64,000 nt of DNA from Callorhinus ursinus (lineage: Eukaryota; Chordata; Mammalia; Carnivora; Otariidae): NCBI RefSeq assembly GCF_003265705.1, contig NW_020312968.1, positions 4,649,184 to 4,713,183 of the forward strand, read 5' to 3'. Below, piece by piece: positions 1-11,976 of the stretch (position 1 is its first letter; each line of letters begins with the position of its first letter). A program made the position numbers and the translations under genes. Below the pieces are notes generated by a model. It saw only the letters and a program-made list of their open reading frames with translations, searched no databases and was not told the origin of the DNA.

Positions 1-157
1 AATAAAATCTTTAAAAAAAATAGCAGTCACCTGTAGGGTGCTTACCATATACTCGACTGAGGACCTATTGCCTAGCTAGTCTACAGAAATAGAAGATTTA
101 TTTGATGGGAGAGTTGACATATATATTAGATAACCAAAGGTATTATTATTGCTTTTA

Positions 158-359
158 TTTATCTTTTTATTTACTTACTTATTGAGAGGGGGAGAGAGGA
201 GGGGAGGAGGGGCAGAGGGAGAGAGAGAGAGAGAATCTTAAGCAGGCTCCACCCCCAGTGCAGAGCCCGCCATGGGGCTCGATCTCACGACCCTGAGATC
301 ATAACCTGAGCCGCAGTCAAGAGAGATGCCTAACCACCTCTGCCACCCAGCGTCCCCTG
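158..359 (-). mobile_element. Can-SINE, older subtype
   Basis: This is an antisense SINE with a T-rich tail on the left and a CCACCCAG..CCCC head on the right. The 12-bp target-site duplication TTATTGCTTTTA lies at 146-157 and 360-371. The body (TGGGGCTCGATCTCACGACC) is diverged from the younger copies. Confidence 0.9.
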
Positions 360-599
360 TTATTGCTTTTAGTAAACCACAAACAGCATGGAAAAGTAAT
401 CTTTACTTGCAGCTGGAAACCTTGACTCAAATCACATTTAGGCATATTTGTAAATCATAAGAGCATTTAGAAAGTTTGAGGTCTTTAGTAAAAGGGTTGA
501 TGTGTACAGCCTGAAAGTCAGTTATGTCTCCCAAACACGGTGAGGAGCGCAAAATGCTTCCCATGCCTGTCCTACCACATCCGTGAATTTTAGGCCAAG

Positions 600-960
600 C
601 TTAAGAAGTATTACCCCACTTGACAACAAAGGAAAATGAGGTGCCAAGTTCCTTGAGGCCACCAAAGGAGTCTGCATTGGAGCCAGATTTTTTTTTTTGA
701 AGATTTTATTTATTTATTTGACAGAGAGAGATAGTGAGAGCAGGAACACAAGCCGGGGGAGTGGGAGAGGGAGAAGCGGGCTTCCCGCGGAGCAGGGAGC
801 CCGGAGCAGGGAGCCCGACGCGGGTCTCGATCCCAGGACCCTGGGATCATGACCTGAGCCAAAGGCAGACGTTTAATGACTGAGCCACCCAGGCGCCCCC
901 GGAGCCAGATTTTTAATAAAAGTCAAACAAAGTTAGACAATCCCAGAGAAATGGATTTAT
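600..960 (-). repeat. probable MIR-type fragment interrupted by a SINE
   Basis: The sequence flanking the SINE (ACCCCACTTGACAAC..GAAAATGAGG..) resembles the antisense MIR core (ACCCCATTTTACAGATGAGG). The match is diverged and the ends are uncertain. Confidence 0.4.
693..900 (-). mobile_element. Can-SINE with internal 14-bp duplication
   Basis: Antisense SINE. The duplication GGAGCCAGATTTTT lies at 679-692 and 901-914. Near 790-820 the unit GGAGCAGGGAGCCC occurs twice in tandem, which the other copies do not show. Confidence 0.95.
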
Positions 961-1242
961 TTCTGTATAAATTGTGAACTTGATTTCTTTTCCAATCCCA
1001 TATACTTTCTTCTGTCCTCTCTTTTTTTTCTTTCTTTCCAACGGGCTTGTAATGAAGTGCTCACCAGAGCAAAAAGCAACTCATGCTGAGGGCACAGTAA
1101 GTGTGGGCTTACGGTGACAGGGTCCTCTGGCTTTTGGGGAGTTCCATGCCGCCAGAGATGAAGACAAGTCAAGGATGCAGCTCACGGCAAAAGTGGCAGC
1201 CGTGGCTGGTCATGCTGAACCGTGAAGCAGCCAAATGGAAAG

Positions 1243-1600
1243 CATGTGGGACTGTGAGTAGGAAAACCTAGGTTTTCATTCCAACTCTGATGCTTGGCCA
1301 TGGGCATGCCATTTAACTTCTCTGAGCCCAAGGAATCGAAGCCTCTCTCAAAACTGAAATTCTTAATACTGACCTTGTGGTATTTGGTGAAAAGGGTTAA
1401 TGAATATAAAGCACCCAGTCAAATGCCTGGCACTTGGTGGGTGTTCACTATTATTAGCTCCATCTTTCAGTCCCAACCCTCTTGACTCCATCCTATAAAC
1501 CTAAGATTGTTCTTAAGATCAAATAAGGTGTTAGAAAATTGTGTGATAGAATCTAAAGGGCTTTGCAAATGTTAAAATGTTATTATGACAGATGAAAACC
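1243..1600 (+). repeat. MIR-family SINE remnant(s)
   Basis: MIR landmarks occur in order: CATTTAACTTCTCTGAGCC, AAAGCACCCAGTCAAATGCCTGGCACTTGGTGGGTGTTCACTATTATTAG, then a second MIR3-like stretch (AAGGGCTTTGCAAATGTTAAAATGTTATTAT). This is an ancient mammal-wide repeat, recognised by eye. Confidence 0.65.
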
Positions 1601-1779
1601 CATGCTTAGAGGCAAGTCACACATAACCCTTGTGTTGTTTTTTTTTAATTATTATTCTTTCCCCTTCAAGACCTCATTCGATACCCATTTTAATCCTTTT
1701 GCCCTATAAAAAATGAATGGAACATATGGTATGTTTGCTCTGGGCCTGAAACTCTATATAAGGGTCTTCAGCCTTTGTA

Positions 1780-2235
1780 ACAACAGATGATCTGACCTAC
1801 GAGTACCATCCCCCTTCTCCTCCTCAAAGAAACCTTAACCCCAGCCATAATATTGGATCAAGCTGTTTCTGCCTTGCTCTCTTAGATTACTTGATCTCGG
1901 GAAAACCAGCCAACATATGGTGAGAATATTCAAGCAGCCCTGTGCAAAAGCCCATGTGGCAAAGAGTAGGACCGCCTGCCAATAGCCAGCACCAGCTTGC
2001 CACCCATGTAACTGAGCCACCCTGGAAATGGGTCTTCCAACACCAGTCAAGCCTTTAGGTGACTAAAGCCTGACCGACACCTTGATTTCAACTTGGTGAG
2101 GGACTCCGAGGCAGAACCACCAGCTAAGCCACTCCTAAAATCCCCATCCACTGTAACTGTACAAGGTCACTGTGTTTTAAGCTGCTACATTTGGGGTAAT
2201 TGGGTGATTTGTTATGCAACATAGATCATAATATA
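1780..2235. repeat. probable old LTR-like repeat
   Basis: The right part (CTGTGTTTTAAGCTGCTACATTTGGGGTAATT..GTTATGCAACATAGAT) resembles the end of an ancient mammalian LTR-type repeat. The family and left boundary are uncertain, and the short ORFs across it show no recognisable protein. Confidence 0.4.
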
Positions 2236-2399
2236 CAACCCACTCCAAATCGTCAGCTGAGGCTGATTTGTTTTGCATTTCTGCCACTTCCAACCAAAGG
2301 CATTTTGAATAATCGATCTGAATCACTCGGGATGGGTCCTGGGCATCTGCATTTTTTTAAAGCTGTATGATGTGAAGTTAAAAACCTCTGTTTTATTGG

Positions 2400-2994
2400 G
2401 AAGTATCAGCTAAAATGCATTCTTTCCTGTATGATGCACTGTAAGAGTTAGGACTAGCTTTTAGGCCATTGGAGACTCAGGGGCACATCCCCATCTTTAG
2501 GAAAATCTGGTTTTCTTCTCCCCTCTATCTCTAACGTAGAAATGAACAAGAAAGATTCATCTTCACTACTTTCCTCTTGAATTTCCCTTTTGGCTTCACT
2601 TTTTTGACTTCAGAACAAAGCCAGTTTATATGAAACACTCCTTGGCCATGGGAAAATTTGCAATGGCTCCCATCACATTCTGTTGCAAACCCTCCTTTGC
2701 CCCTGACTCGGATGTACTGACTCTTCCATGCAGTGTTCCACAAATATTTGTCAAGTACATATGAAAATGCTGTTTTACCTGGAGAAAATGAGAGTCGTGA
2801 TGAGATGCTGACACTTCTGTCTCACTCAAACATACACACCAAAGATGCTGAATTTCCAAACCCAAAACTTGAAAACAAGAGTAAAAGCATGGCTGAGCAT
2901 CTCCTCATTCTTTCTGTATCTTTTTTTCCACAGACATTCAAACAGCCTCTTATAGCAGACACATGCCAGCAAATTATTATTTTTTAAATCTTAA
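2400..2994. other. intergenic, nothing recognised
   Basis: This stretch has short overlapping open frames on both strands that match no family I know, and no clear repeat. I see no support for a gene. Confidence 0.5.
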
Positions 2995-3009
2995 GAAATC
3001 TGAATTACA

Positions 3010-3200
3010 GGGGCGCCTGGGTGGCTCAGTTGGTCGAGTGACTGCCTTCGGCTCGGGTCATGATCCTGGAGTCCTGGGATCGAGTCCCACATCGGGCTCC
3101 CCGCTCAGCGGGGAGTCTGCTTCTCCCTCTGACCCTTCCTTCTCTCCCTCTCTCATTCTGTCTCTCAAATAAATAAATAAAATCTAAAAAAAAAAAAAAA
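3010..3200 (+). mobile_element. Can-SINE, subtype A
   Basis: Sense SINE. GAAATCTGAATTACA is duplicated at 2995-3009 and 3201-3215. It has the subtype-A diagnostics GACTGCC, TGATCCTGGAGTCC and CCCTCTGACCC, and a pure poly(A) end. Confidence 0.97.
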
Positions 3201-3249
3201 GAAATCTGAATTACAAAGACTTTGGCCACCAACTGCGAGTGGCATCGAC

Positions 3250-3560
3250 CATCGCCCTGTTATCCTGATATCCTAGTAATTATCCTCAGTTCCTCTTCTC
3301 ACTTCACTTAAGGAAACAGCTCCCAAATCCTATTAGCTTCACTTCAGAAATTCCATCTTCAGACGTTCATCCCCACCCCTATAGCCATAGCCTTTGTTCA
3401 GGCTACCTTCACCCATCATCTCTTAACCAGGGCCTTGACCACAAGCTCCCTCCACTCCAACTCATTCTGCACCCAGCTGCCAGAGTCATCCTTCCAAATT
3501 GTAAGTTGTATCATGCCACGCCCTTGATGAAAAACTCCGTGACGTCACGTACGAAAGGGT
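3250..3560 (+). repeat. L2 LINE fragment
   Basis: The segment TTCAGGCTACCTTCACCCATC..CACCCAGCTGCCAGAGTCATCCTTCCAAA..TGATGAAAAACTCCGTG follows the order of the L2 ORF2 3' region (sense). It is strongly diverged. Confidence 0.6.
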
Positions 3561-3965
3561 ACGTTCCCTTCTCTGGTATTCTTGCCAGAGTTGCAGAGCT
3601 GCAATCTCATCGTGAGAAAACACTAAATAAGCCCAGCTGAGGGACATTCTATGAAACAAATGGTTAGTATTCACCACAGTGTCAAGATTATGACAGAAAA
3701 AGACTAAGGAGCTGTCCCAGACTGGTGAAGGCAAAGGAGACCTGACGACTAAATGTAATGCCAGATCCCGGATTGGCTTCTGGAACACTAAATAGACATG
3801 AGTAGAAAAACTGGTGAAGTGTAAATAAATACCTGTAGTTAATGCTGCTATACCAACTTCTTTGTTTTGACCATTATGCAAGATGTTGAAATTAGAGAAA
3901 GCTGAATGAAAACTATATGAAATTGGTCTACCCTACTCTTACAACCTTTCTAAAGTCTGAAATTA

Positions 3966-4160
3966 GGGATGCCTGGGTGCTTCAGTCGGTTAAGCATCTG
4001 CTTTCGGCTCAGGTCATGATCCCAGGATCCTGGGATCAAGTCCCGCCTCAGGCTCCTTGCTCAGCAGGGAGTCTGCTTCTCCCTCTCCCTCAGCCGCTCC
4101 CCCCTGCTTGTGCTCTCTCTCTCTATGACAAATAGATAAATACAATCTTTCTTTAAAAAT
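3966..4160 (+). mobile_element. Can-SINE, subtype B
   Basis: Sense SINE starting GGGATGCCTGGGTGC. An imperfect duplication is present (AAAGTCTGAAATTA before, GGAGTCTAAAATC after), so the copy is moderately old. Confidence 0.9.
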
Positions 4161-4679
4161 GGAGTCTAAAATCATTTCAAAAGGTGGGTGGAAAGGAGAC
4201 AGGGCTGCCAGGAGAGTGCCATTGCGTCAAATTCCAATCAACTATATAGGCTTAGTGAAGTGTGAGATGCGGTCGGTGGGCGGTGGGCGGGGTGGGGGGG
4301 GCGTATCAATGCATGCCTGGCAGGTACCATGGGATGAGATATGAACTTATAAGATCACTCACCAGCTCTCCAAATACACATATAGTCAGAGCTTCCCACA
4401 GGGCTAAATGTGGTTGGACTCTTTAGAAAATACAATCCCTCGTGCAAGCCAGTTACTTCATCTGGTGCTCAGCTGAAGAAACAGTTCCTGTACTAGGAGA
4501 AAGTGATTGCACTGCTTTATGGAATGTGGCAGAAAATACCTCCCAGCTTCCATCTGCCCCTTCTTCTTCAGCAATACACCTCCTGGTCTTCCAGCTGGAA
4601 CATTGAACCTGGCTAAAAGAAATTGAAGAGTTTCTCTATTTGTTTGGAAAAGAGTATACCGTGGTAATGAAAACCAGAG
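4161..4679. other. intergenic, nothing recognised
   Basis: The sequence appears unique. A G-rich run at about 4270-4300 (GGTGGGCGGGGTGGGGGGGG) is the only compositional feature. Confidence 0.5.
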
Positions 4680-5115
4680 CTTTGGGGTTCATCAAATAGA
4701 GCAGAATCAAACTTAGCTGTGTGATTGTCCATCTTGAGGCTTAGTCACATTGTCTGTGAAACAGAGTGATAATGATAAACTTACCTTATAAAATTGCTGT
4801 GACTATTAAATTTTTTAACTCATGGGGCGCCTGGGTGGCTCAGTTGGTTGGGCGACTGCCTTCGGCTCAGGTCATGATCCTGGAGTCCCGGGATCGAGTC
4901 CCGCATCGGGCTCCCTGCTCGGCAGGGAGTCTGCTTCTCCCTCTGACCCTCCCCCCTCTCATGTGCTTGCTGTCTCTCTCATTCTCTCTGTCTCAAATAA
5001 ATAAATAAAATCTTTAAATAAATAAATTTTTTAACCCATGCAAATGCTTTTCATTGAGCATAGTAATCTGGCACAGGATATGTGCTCCGTTAAATATTAG
5101 CTATTATTTAAAAGC
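4680..5115 (+). repeat. MIR split by a SINE insertion
   Basis: The left part contains TGTGTGATTGTCC..CATTGTCTGTGAAAC..GATAATGATAAACTTACC. The right part contains CTGGCACAGGATATGTGCTCCGTTAAATATTAGCTATTATT. Together they form a MIR in the + orientation split by the SINE at 4825-5023. Confidence 0.75.
4825..5023 (+). mobile_element. Can-SINE, subtype A
   Basis: Sense SINE inserted into a MIR. The 17-bp duplication AAATTTTTTAACTCATG (4808-4824) recurs with one mismatch at 5024-5040. Confidence 0.97.
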
Positions 5116-5599
5116 AAAAAGAAAAAAACACTGAAATCTGTAGCAGTAGAAGGTTCGTGATGAGACGTTCACCTATAACTCTGATTGCACACCCCATTAA
5201 CCCAGTACTCAATAGTTTTGAAATTGTGAACTTGTACTCAGCTTTCTTTTCCCGAGCTAGACTTCACTCCTTGGGGGATTCTCACAGTCTCTGTATTCTA
5301 TCATCCAAATCATTGAATCTCTCCAGTTTCCTAAACTGGAGGAGAATCCATCCTCCGTTCTAGTGAGCAGAGAAGGGAACCTGGAAAGGAAGGTGAATCT
5401 CATTGCCTGAGTGCTACTGTCAGGCCTCTTCCTAATCATGAGATAGCTTTACCTGATGCACTTGTCATCTTTCCTTCCTTCTTCTTTTCCTTATGTCTAC
5501 ATATAATTGGTACCCCTATTAAATAGCCATAATTACTAAGATTAGATAGATATGCTTTTATTTTTAAACAGCTGGGAATTATAAATAAGAATTTCAGAA

Positions 5600-6020
5600 T
5601 TCATATGTATTCATAGGAATTCATGAATATATATATATGTATCACATCTTTTTAAAAATTATTTATTTATTTATTTGCGAGAGCGAGAATGAGAGAGAGA
5701 GAGAGCACATGAGAGGGGGGAGGGTCAGAGGGAGAAGCAGACAGCTCGCTGAGCGGGGAGCCCGATGTGGGACTCGATCCTGAGACTCCAGGATCATGAC
5801 CTGAGCTGAAGGCAGTCGCTCAACCAACTGAGCCACCCAGGCGCCCTGTATCATGTCTTTTTAATCTATTCATCCACTGGAGAACACTTAGGTTGTTTTC
5901 TTGTCTTAGCTATTATGAATAATACTGCAATGAACATGGGAGTGTAGATATCTCTTCAATAACTTGTTTTCATTTCCTCTGAGGGAAAAAAAGACTTTCA
6001 GTTGAATTAGAGCACCATTG
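5600..6020 (-). repeat. L1 3' UTR fragment, antisense
   Basis: TTAATCTATTCATCCACTGGAG..CTTAGGTTGTTTTCTTG..CTATTATGAATAATACTGCAATGAACATGGGAGTG is the well-known antisense L1 3' region. It is interrupted by the SINE at 5655-5846. Confidence 0.75.
5655..5846 (-). mobile_element. Can-SINE, subtype A
   Basis: Antisense SINE inside an L1 fragment. TGTATCACATCTTTTTAA before and TGTATCATGTCTTTTTAA after form a slightly diverged duplication. Confidence 0.95.
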
Positions 6021-6055
6021 TAATAGTTGCCTTTAAAAAAAAAAAAATCCAAAGT

Positions 6056-6243
6056 TGGGCGCCTGAGTGGCTCAGTCGTTAAGCGTCTGCCTTCAGCTCA
6101 GGTCATGATCCCAGGGTCCTGGGATCGAGCCCCGCATCGGGCTCCCTCTCCGTGGGAAGCCTGCTTCTCCCTCTCCCACTCCCCCTGCTTGTGTTCCCTC
6201 TCTCGCTGTGTCTGTCTCTGTCAAATAAATAAATAAAGTCTTT
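6056..6243 (+). mobile_element. Can-SINE, subtype B
   Basis: Sense SINE (GGGCGCCTGAGTGGCTCAG). AAAAAATCCAAAGT lies on both sides, ending at 6055 and 6259. The body is the CTCCCACTCCCCCTGCTTG type. Confidence 0.96.
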
Positions 6244-6382
6244 AAAAAAAATCCAAAGTACACGTACAGTCTAAGAATATGTGTTTTCAACCTGAAAGTG
6301 AGAAATGAGGACATTATTACTGACAAGCAGGGCTGGCTTACATAAACTAAGCGTGAATTAGGGTATCCGCAAGTAAATTTCT

Positions 6383-6601
6383 TTCTTTCTTTTTTTTAAA
6401 GATTTTATTTATTTATTTATTTATTTGAGAGAGAGAGAGAATGAGAGAGAGAGAGAGCACATGAGAGGGGGAAGGGTCAGAGGGAGAAGCAGACTCCCCG
6501 CTGAGCAGGGAGCCTGATGCGGGACTTGATCGCAGGACTCCAGGATCATGACCTGAGCCGAAAGCAGTCGCTTAACCAACTGAGCCACCCAGGTGCCCTC
6601 A
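6383..6601 (-). mobile_element. Can-SINE, subtype A
   Basis: Antisense SINE with an expanded (ATTT)n tail. The duplication is GCAAGTAAATTTCT (6369-6382) and GCAAGTAAACTTCT (6602-6615). Confidence 0.96.
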
Positions 6602-6939
6602 GCAAGTAAACTTCTAATGAGAGCAAACTGTAAAATGATATTTGTGATTGTAGACAAATATCACGGCATCGTCATGTGACACATCATGACTGTTGGACTT
6701 CTTATGCTTATTCTATCGTTTTCTATTTTAATGTGGAATCGCGCGTGATGGTGGAGGTGGGGTACCATGGTTTCCCAGTACTTAGGATCTCTAGCAATTT
6801 TTATCCAGCCTGCTGATGGAAATCACAGGATAAGAGAAAAGATTGTGGGGCGGGGGTATTGGGAGGAGGAAAAATCCACTCTCTTTATAAATTTCTCTTA
6901 GTGATATCTTTGTAGCTTTAGCTACAACCATCGTCATCT

Positions 6940-7435
6940 TCTTTGATTCTTCTCTATTCATCCCCTATATTCAACTCTGCCTTTTTTTTCCTTTGAAATT
7001 ATGATCTGAATTTACCTTCCTCTCTTTCCTTCACTATTACTGTCTAGCATAAATCTTTATCGAGTCATTTCAGGATTACTTGAACAATCTCCTCATCTGG
7101 TCTTCCTGACAGTGGTTTATCCCCTGGCTCTTGTCCGATTAATCCTCCCATAATACTACTTTCATTGTATCACTCTACTGCTTCAGAATCTAAAATGAAT
7201 CTCTGTTGCTGAGTGACTCATCCAAACTCTTCTGTCTGACTTTGAAAGCTTCTAACAATTTTATACCACCTGAATTATTGCAATTTATTGCCCTCTGTTT
7301 CTTTATGTGGATTATCATCAGACTGGTCTTTGCCTTTCCTTCCACTTTACTCATGCTGTTTTTTCCCCCGGGACACCAAAAGATTTGTATACATTCCCAT
7401 CCAGAAATAACTTTGCCTTTTGGGGACATCACCTA
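6940..7435 (+). repeat. L2 LINE fragment, left part
   Basis: Diverged L2-like sense sequence (CTTCCTGACAGTGG..TATCACTCTACTGCTTCAGAATCTAAAATGAATC..TGTCTGACTTTGAAAGCTTC). It appears to resume after an inserted element at about 7,815. Confidence 0.55.
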
Positions 7436-7815
7436 GAATTTCCTTTGAGAAACATCAAACCCATCAAGTCCACAGTTTTGGAAGTGGCTGACGCCACAGC
7501 CAGTTCTGGGGTAGACATGTGACCCTGGCTAATCAGAAAACCACAACCCCTTGGTCACAGCAGCTGATTCAATGTAGAACACATGACCCAAGCTGTCCAG
7601 TGAGACCCGGGCCCAGATCTTTTGTTGGAACCTTTCAAAAAGAGTAGTACTTAGCAAAGTACAGTACAGTACAAGAAACAGCCACTAACAGATTCCTGAG
7701 GATATAGTTTGAGCTTCTAGATCTACTTATGCCTGATCTTTTCAGTAATAAGAAACAATAAATCCTTCTTTCTGTTTGGCTTAAGCCAATTTGAATTTGT
7801 TTGCAAAGAGCATTC
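7436..7815. repeat. LTR-like insertion within L2
   Basis: About 380 bp separate the two L2 parts. It carries GAACACATGACCCAAGCTGTCC and, near its right end, AATAAATCCTTCTTTCTGTTTGGCTTAAGCC, which resembles a polyadenylation region of an old LTR. The family is not determined. Confidence 0.4.
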
Positions 7816-8110
7816 CCACCTCTTTACCTCTTCAAGTTAAATTCATCCTTTGAGATCTACCTCTCATGCCACTTTTGAACTGTCCTTCCATTTCCTTAAT
7901 TCCCATTACACCTTACTTCATCTATACTACATTAACACTAAATCATCCCAGTTGTGCAGTATTTTCTAGTTTTGCTCCCCTGCTGTACTTAAAAGCTTGG
8001 ACCATGAATTACATTCCTCTTGTGTCCACCACCCTGAAGAATCTTTCACACATAAGATGCAGACTGACTGATAACTTCTTGATTAAATTACTTTGCTCTA
8101 GGAAGTCAAC
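7816..8110 (+). repeat. L2 LINE fragment, right part
   Basis: CTCTTCAAGTTAAATTCATCCTTTGAGATC..TGTCCTTCCATTTCC..GCTTGGACCATGAATTACATTCC corresponds to the L2 3' ORF/UTR in sense orientation. Confidence 0.55.
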
Positions 8111-8269
8111 AGTCAGAATCTCAAAGAGTAAATGAAAAGTGGGCAAATTGTTGCCAATCAGAGCCCTGCTCTGTGGATAATTCTGTTCCCATCTTCCTGA
8201 TTATGGAATCATGGTTATATATGGGAGGAAGAGAAGAAGAGAATGCTTATCAGTGACCTTGGTATAAAG

Positions 8270-9420
8270 TCACACTTTGCACCACCTTCTGAAGCTATCT
8301 GTTCAGGCCTTTGGAGGGGCCCCATAACACCTACCCGTTCTAGAATGTGGGTTTGGTTTTTATTCAGGAATAGTAAAACCAATAAATCAGGAGGTGACTG
8401 CCACTGAAAAGATAGTTACTCACAGTTCCCAAGAGGAGGGGGCACACCACACCATGCAGGACCACATGGGGAAGCACAGCGGGGGTTCTGCAGATAAAAA
8501 GAGCAAGGGGAAAGTCTATCACGGTCTCCAAAGGAAAGGCAAGGCAAGCAAAGCAAGGCAGAGTAAGCAGGTTCAGAATCGGCTAGTTTGAATAATTTCA
8601 GCGGGCTCTAGGGTGTACAGGCAGTCCCAAATTATCTGGTTCCTGGTCCTGGATTGACTAGGGGAGGGGAATATTGGTTTAGTGTGTAAGAGTTTGATAA
8701 AGGAGACAGTTGGGGAGATGTGGGTTCTGGACTTGTCAGTTTGCATATGAAAGGTTCTAGAGAGTTATTTGTGGTCTCTGGGAATTAGCTAGCCCTGCAG
8801 GGGCAGTCTAGCCCCAGTCGATGAGGTCCTGGATGGCAGAGTATCACGAAACCCAGAAAATAAGAACATATAGTTGACCCACACCCTTCTTTTCCACCCG
8901 AGTTCAGAACACATTGAACAATAAGACAAAGGAGAGGCAGATGGTGGACAAAATAGCCCCTCTATTACTGAGAAAGCCTACATGTGAGAATGTGACTTAA
9001 TGTGAGAGTCAAACAGGCCTTCTAATCCCATCCAGAATTAGTCAGACTTACTCATGTGGTCAAAGGCAGCATTGGATCAGGACACCTTTCCCAAGTGGGA
9101 AGAAGTTTACAGCATGAGCAACAGAGAAGAAATTGTGCTTACTGCCAGCAAATTTACTTCCAAGATGGGGGGGAGAAATCAGGTCAGGAGATGAGTCAAG
9201 CACACCCAGTTTATTCTTCCCAAATGTATCAATCAGACAAGACAACCCACCTTGCCCAGGCAGAGTGAGTAGAGTAGGGAATGTCAAGGGGATATTGCTT
9301 GACTAAACTCCCTTTTCATGGAGGGACACAAAAACCAGATTTTTCTAGAGATCTAGGAAGACTGAAATTTTGGCACTTTCATAACCATGATTCCAGCTTC
9401 GTGTTTTATATTTTAAAGCA
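8270..9420. repeat. unassigned, possibly old LTR/ERV-derived
   Basis: This moderately GC-rich stretch has an old-repeat look (TTATTCAGGAATAGTAAAACCAATAAATCAGGAGGTG..; CAAGGGGAAAGTCTATC). I cannot name a family. The short open frames at 8394 and 9056 do not resemble a known protein. Confidence 0.25.
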
Positions 9421-9837
9421 GAAGGTTCAGCTAGTTGATACTACAGGTTGATTCAATTCCCCCACCTCACACCCCAGAATTAGCAGCATCTGCGTGGCTG
9501 CTAAGTCAACTTTCAGACTCTTGGTGTTTTGGAAATATCCCGCTTATGGCTCTTGGTTGTATTCTGTCTCACTTACTTCCACTCCTTTTGATAAAAACAG
9601 GGAAAGGGCCAACAGGTCCAGACACTGGGAAACTGTCATCTGGTAGATCAATAAAGAATGACCTAGAGATAATGTTCGAGGCCCCCAAGGACCTTAAGAT
9701 GGTGTGGAAAAAAAGGGAAGAATTCATTATGGCAACATACATGTTTATTCGCAACATTTATTCATCTATAACAGGACAAGAAAACTATGTTCCACTGTCT
9801 AAATCTAGCCAGTCACCTGTTTTTTCTTTTAAATAAG

Positions 9838-9992
9838 GATTTACGGGAACACAGAAACACCCATCCCCTTACGTGTTCTGTGTGACTGTTTGCATGCTAT
9901 AACAGCAGAGTTGAGTAGTTGTGATAGAGCTTATGGCCTGCAAAGCCAAAAATATTTACTATCTGGTTCTCTGTAGAAGTTTGCCAACATTT
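9838..9992. repeat. hAT DNA-transposon fossil, MER20-like
   Basis: GGGAACACAGAAACACCCATCC..ACAGCAGAGTTGAGTAGTTGTGATAGAGCTTATGGCCTGCAAAGCC..AAATATTTACTATCTGG matches the MER20-type element as I remember it. Two further copies lie near 24,650 and 42,310. Confidence 0.65.
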
Positions 9993-10132
9993 GCTCTATA
10001 TATGCTCATTGAATGCTTATAGATTTACCTACACATCCTGGGAGCAGGGCCAGTCTGTGCCTTAAATGAGCTATATATATATATAGTCTTTATTTATGTC
10101 TTTTATTTTTTAATTTTTAAAAAAATTTTTAA

Positions 10133-10321
10133 GGGCGCCTGGGTGGCTCAGTTGGTTGAGTGACTGCCTTCGGCTCAGGTCATGATCCTGGAGTCCCTGG
10201 ATCGAGTCCCGCATCAGGCTCCCCGCTCAGCGGGGAGTCTGCTTCTCCCTCTGACCCTCCCCCCTCTCATGTGCTCTCTCTCTCTCACTCTCTCTGTCTC
10301 AAATAAATAAATAAAATCTTT
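10133..10321 (+). mobile_element. Can-SINE, subtype A
   Basis: Sense SINE in an A/T-rich target. The flanks AAAAAAATTTTTAA and AAAAAAAATTTTTTTTAA are compatible with a duplication. Confidence 0.95.
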
Positions 10322-11597
10322 AAAAAAAATTTTTTTTAATTTAAATTCAATAAGCCAACACTAGGGAGCCAGATATTTTAAAAATTACTTATAAAGCAGT
10401 GTGAGAAACACAGAACCAGAGGAAGGAGAACTCTGAAGTTGTAAAGGAAGGAATGACTTTTGGGGGTGATAAGGTGAGGGATAGGAGGTGACTCCTGGGA
10501 CATGACAGGAAAGACTGCCTTTTGCCTACTGGGAAGGATGTTATGTTATGCTCAATAACTTAGAATTTATCTGAAGGGTAGTGGAACACCACTGAGGGAT
10601 TTGAACCAGAAAAGCAACATTATCAATTTACTTTTGGAAAAGAAAATTATTTATTGAAAAAAGAATCATATGAAATCTCTCCTATATCTAATACACAGGA
10701 GGGAAGTCTGAAGGCTGGCAGATAAGTTAGAAGTATTGCAATAGATCAGATTTTTTTACCTAAGCCAAGGCCTGCCCCAAATAATTTTTATGTAAGCCTA
10801 TTTATTAGCAAGTAAAGTACACATCAGGGTTTCATTTGGCATAGAGCATAGAGTGCAATAAAGTAAACTGAAGCCAAACATTAATTATAGGCACATGTTA
10901 TGCTTCTAACGTGGGTATATATTAAATCAGCGAGGATTCATTCCTTAGAGAGGATTTCTGTCATCCCTGCTCTATTCTTTTTTTTTTCTGTTTACACATG
11001 AAGATGAAGTTATTATCAGTTACCCTCCCTGCAAACTCCCCCCTCCCCATCTCCACCCCACCTTCCACCTTTCTTCTTGATAAGAGATAAGAGGCCTGAG
11101 TGGTTTAAGGATCAGGTATGTGTTTCAGGATTATGAAGAGGATATTAACTAGTCTAAGCCTGTCAGTTAATTCTGTGTCCTTTGCCTATGGTCATTTTAG
11201 AAATGGGAATGTGATGCACTAATGGGAAGTCGTTGGGAGGCTCCCAGGAACGGTGTACCTACCGAAGAAAAGGGACGGGGGAGGAAACAGACTATCTGCT
11301 TTGCTAGCTTTGGTGTGATGCCTGGAACTGTGGCAACCATCTTGATTGTGAGGGACTACACTAACCTACTGAAAATAGCAGCGTGAAGGATGGCAGGGAC
11401 TGGGTTGATGATATGGAGGACTCAACCTGGAGCTGTCTTACTTGGAACTTCATGTTATTTAAGACAGGAAATGTCCTTATTACTGAAGCTTCTTTTAGTT
11501 GGGTGTTCTGCTCATTCTGGCGTAGGCTCCCAGAGAGAAAGACACGTATGAGCTTTTGATTTATCAGCAAAAGGATTCATAGATACATGTTCTGTGT
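10322..11597. other. intergenic, mostly unassigned
   Basis: No gene was recognised. Part of 10,380-10,680 (GAATTTATCTGAAGGGTAGTGGAACACCACTGAGGG) resembles an old interspersed repeat related to the one at 48.9-49.5 kb. Confidence 0.4.
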
Positions 11598-11976
11598 TGT
11601 TTCTAAAGCAGTACTTGTCAAATTTTAATGTGCCTATGAATCACCTGGGGTCCTTGTTTAAAGGCAGATTCAGATTCAGGAGATATTACATTTCTTTTTT
11701 TTTTTTTTTTTTTAAAGATTTTATTTATTTATTTTAGAGAGAGAGAATGAGAGAGAGCACGAGAGGGAAGAGGGTTAGAGGGAGAAGCAGACTCCCCGCT
11801 GAGCAGGGAGCCCGATGTGGGACTCGATCCAGGGACTCCAGGATCATGACCTGAGCCGAAGGCAGTCGCTTAACCAACTGAGCCACCCAGGCGCCCAGGA
11901 GATATTACATTTCTGAGAAACTCCCAGGAGACTGGATGATACTGGTGCAAGGGCCACACCTTTGAGTAGCAAATGT
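11598..11976. repeat. hAT-Charlie-type fossil interrupted by a SINE
   Basis: CAAATTTTAATGTGCCTATGAATCACCTGGGG on the left and CCACACCTTTGAGTAGCAAATG on the right are the two halves of a common non-autonomous hAT-type repeat, split by the SINE. Confidence 0.6.
11696..11896 (-). mobile_element. Can-SINE, subtype A
   Basis: Antisense SINE. CAGGAGATATTACATTTCT (11,677-11,695) is repeated after the head (to 11,914). The perfect 18-19 bp duplication indicates a young insertion. Confidence 0.97.

Noticed and set aside
3540..3547. Perfect CRE palindrome TGACGTCA
   Set aside because: A single 8-bp match next to an old L2 and far from any promoter is expected by chance.
3486..3881. 131-codon open frame on the minus strand
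   Set aside because: It overlaps an L2 fragment and old repeat-like sequence, matches no family I recognise and has no promoter or splice context.
4822..5008. Recurring short proteins such as [20 protein letters not shown] in many places
   Set aside because: These are translations of Can-SINE sequence, not genes.
9435..9836. 133-codon open frame on the plus strand
   Set aside because: The composition looks random, there is no recognisable domain, and it runs up to a DNA-transposon fossil.
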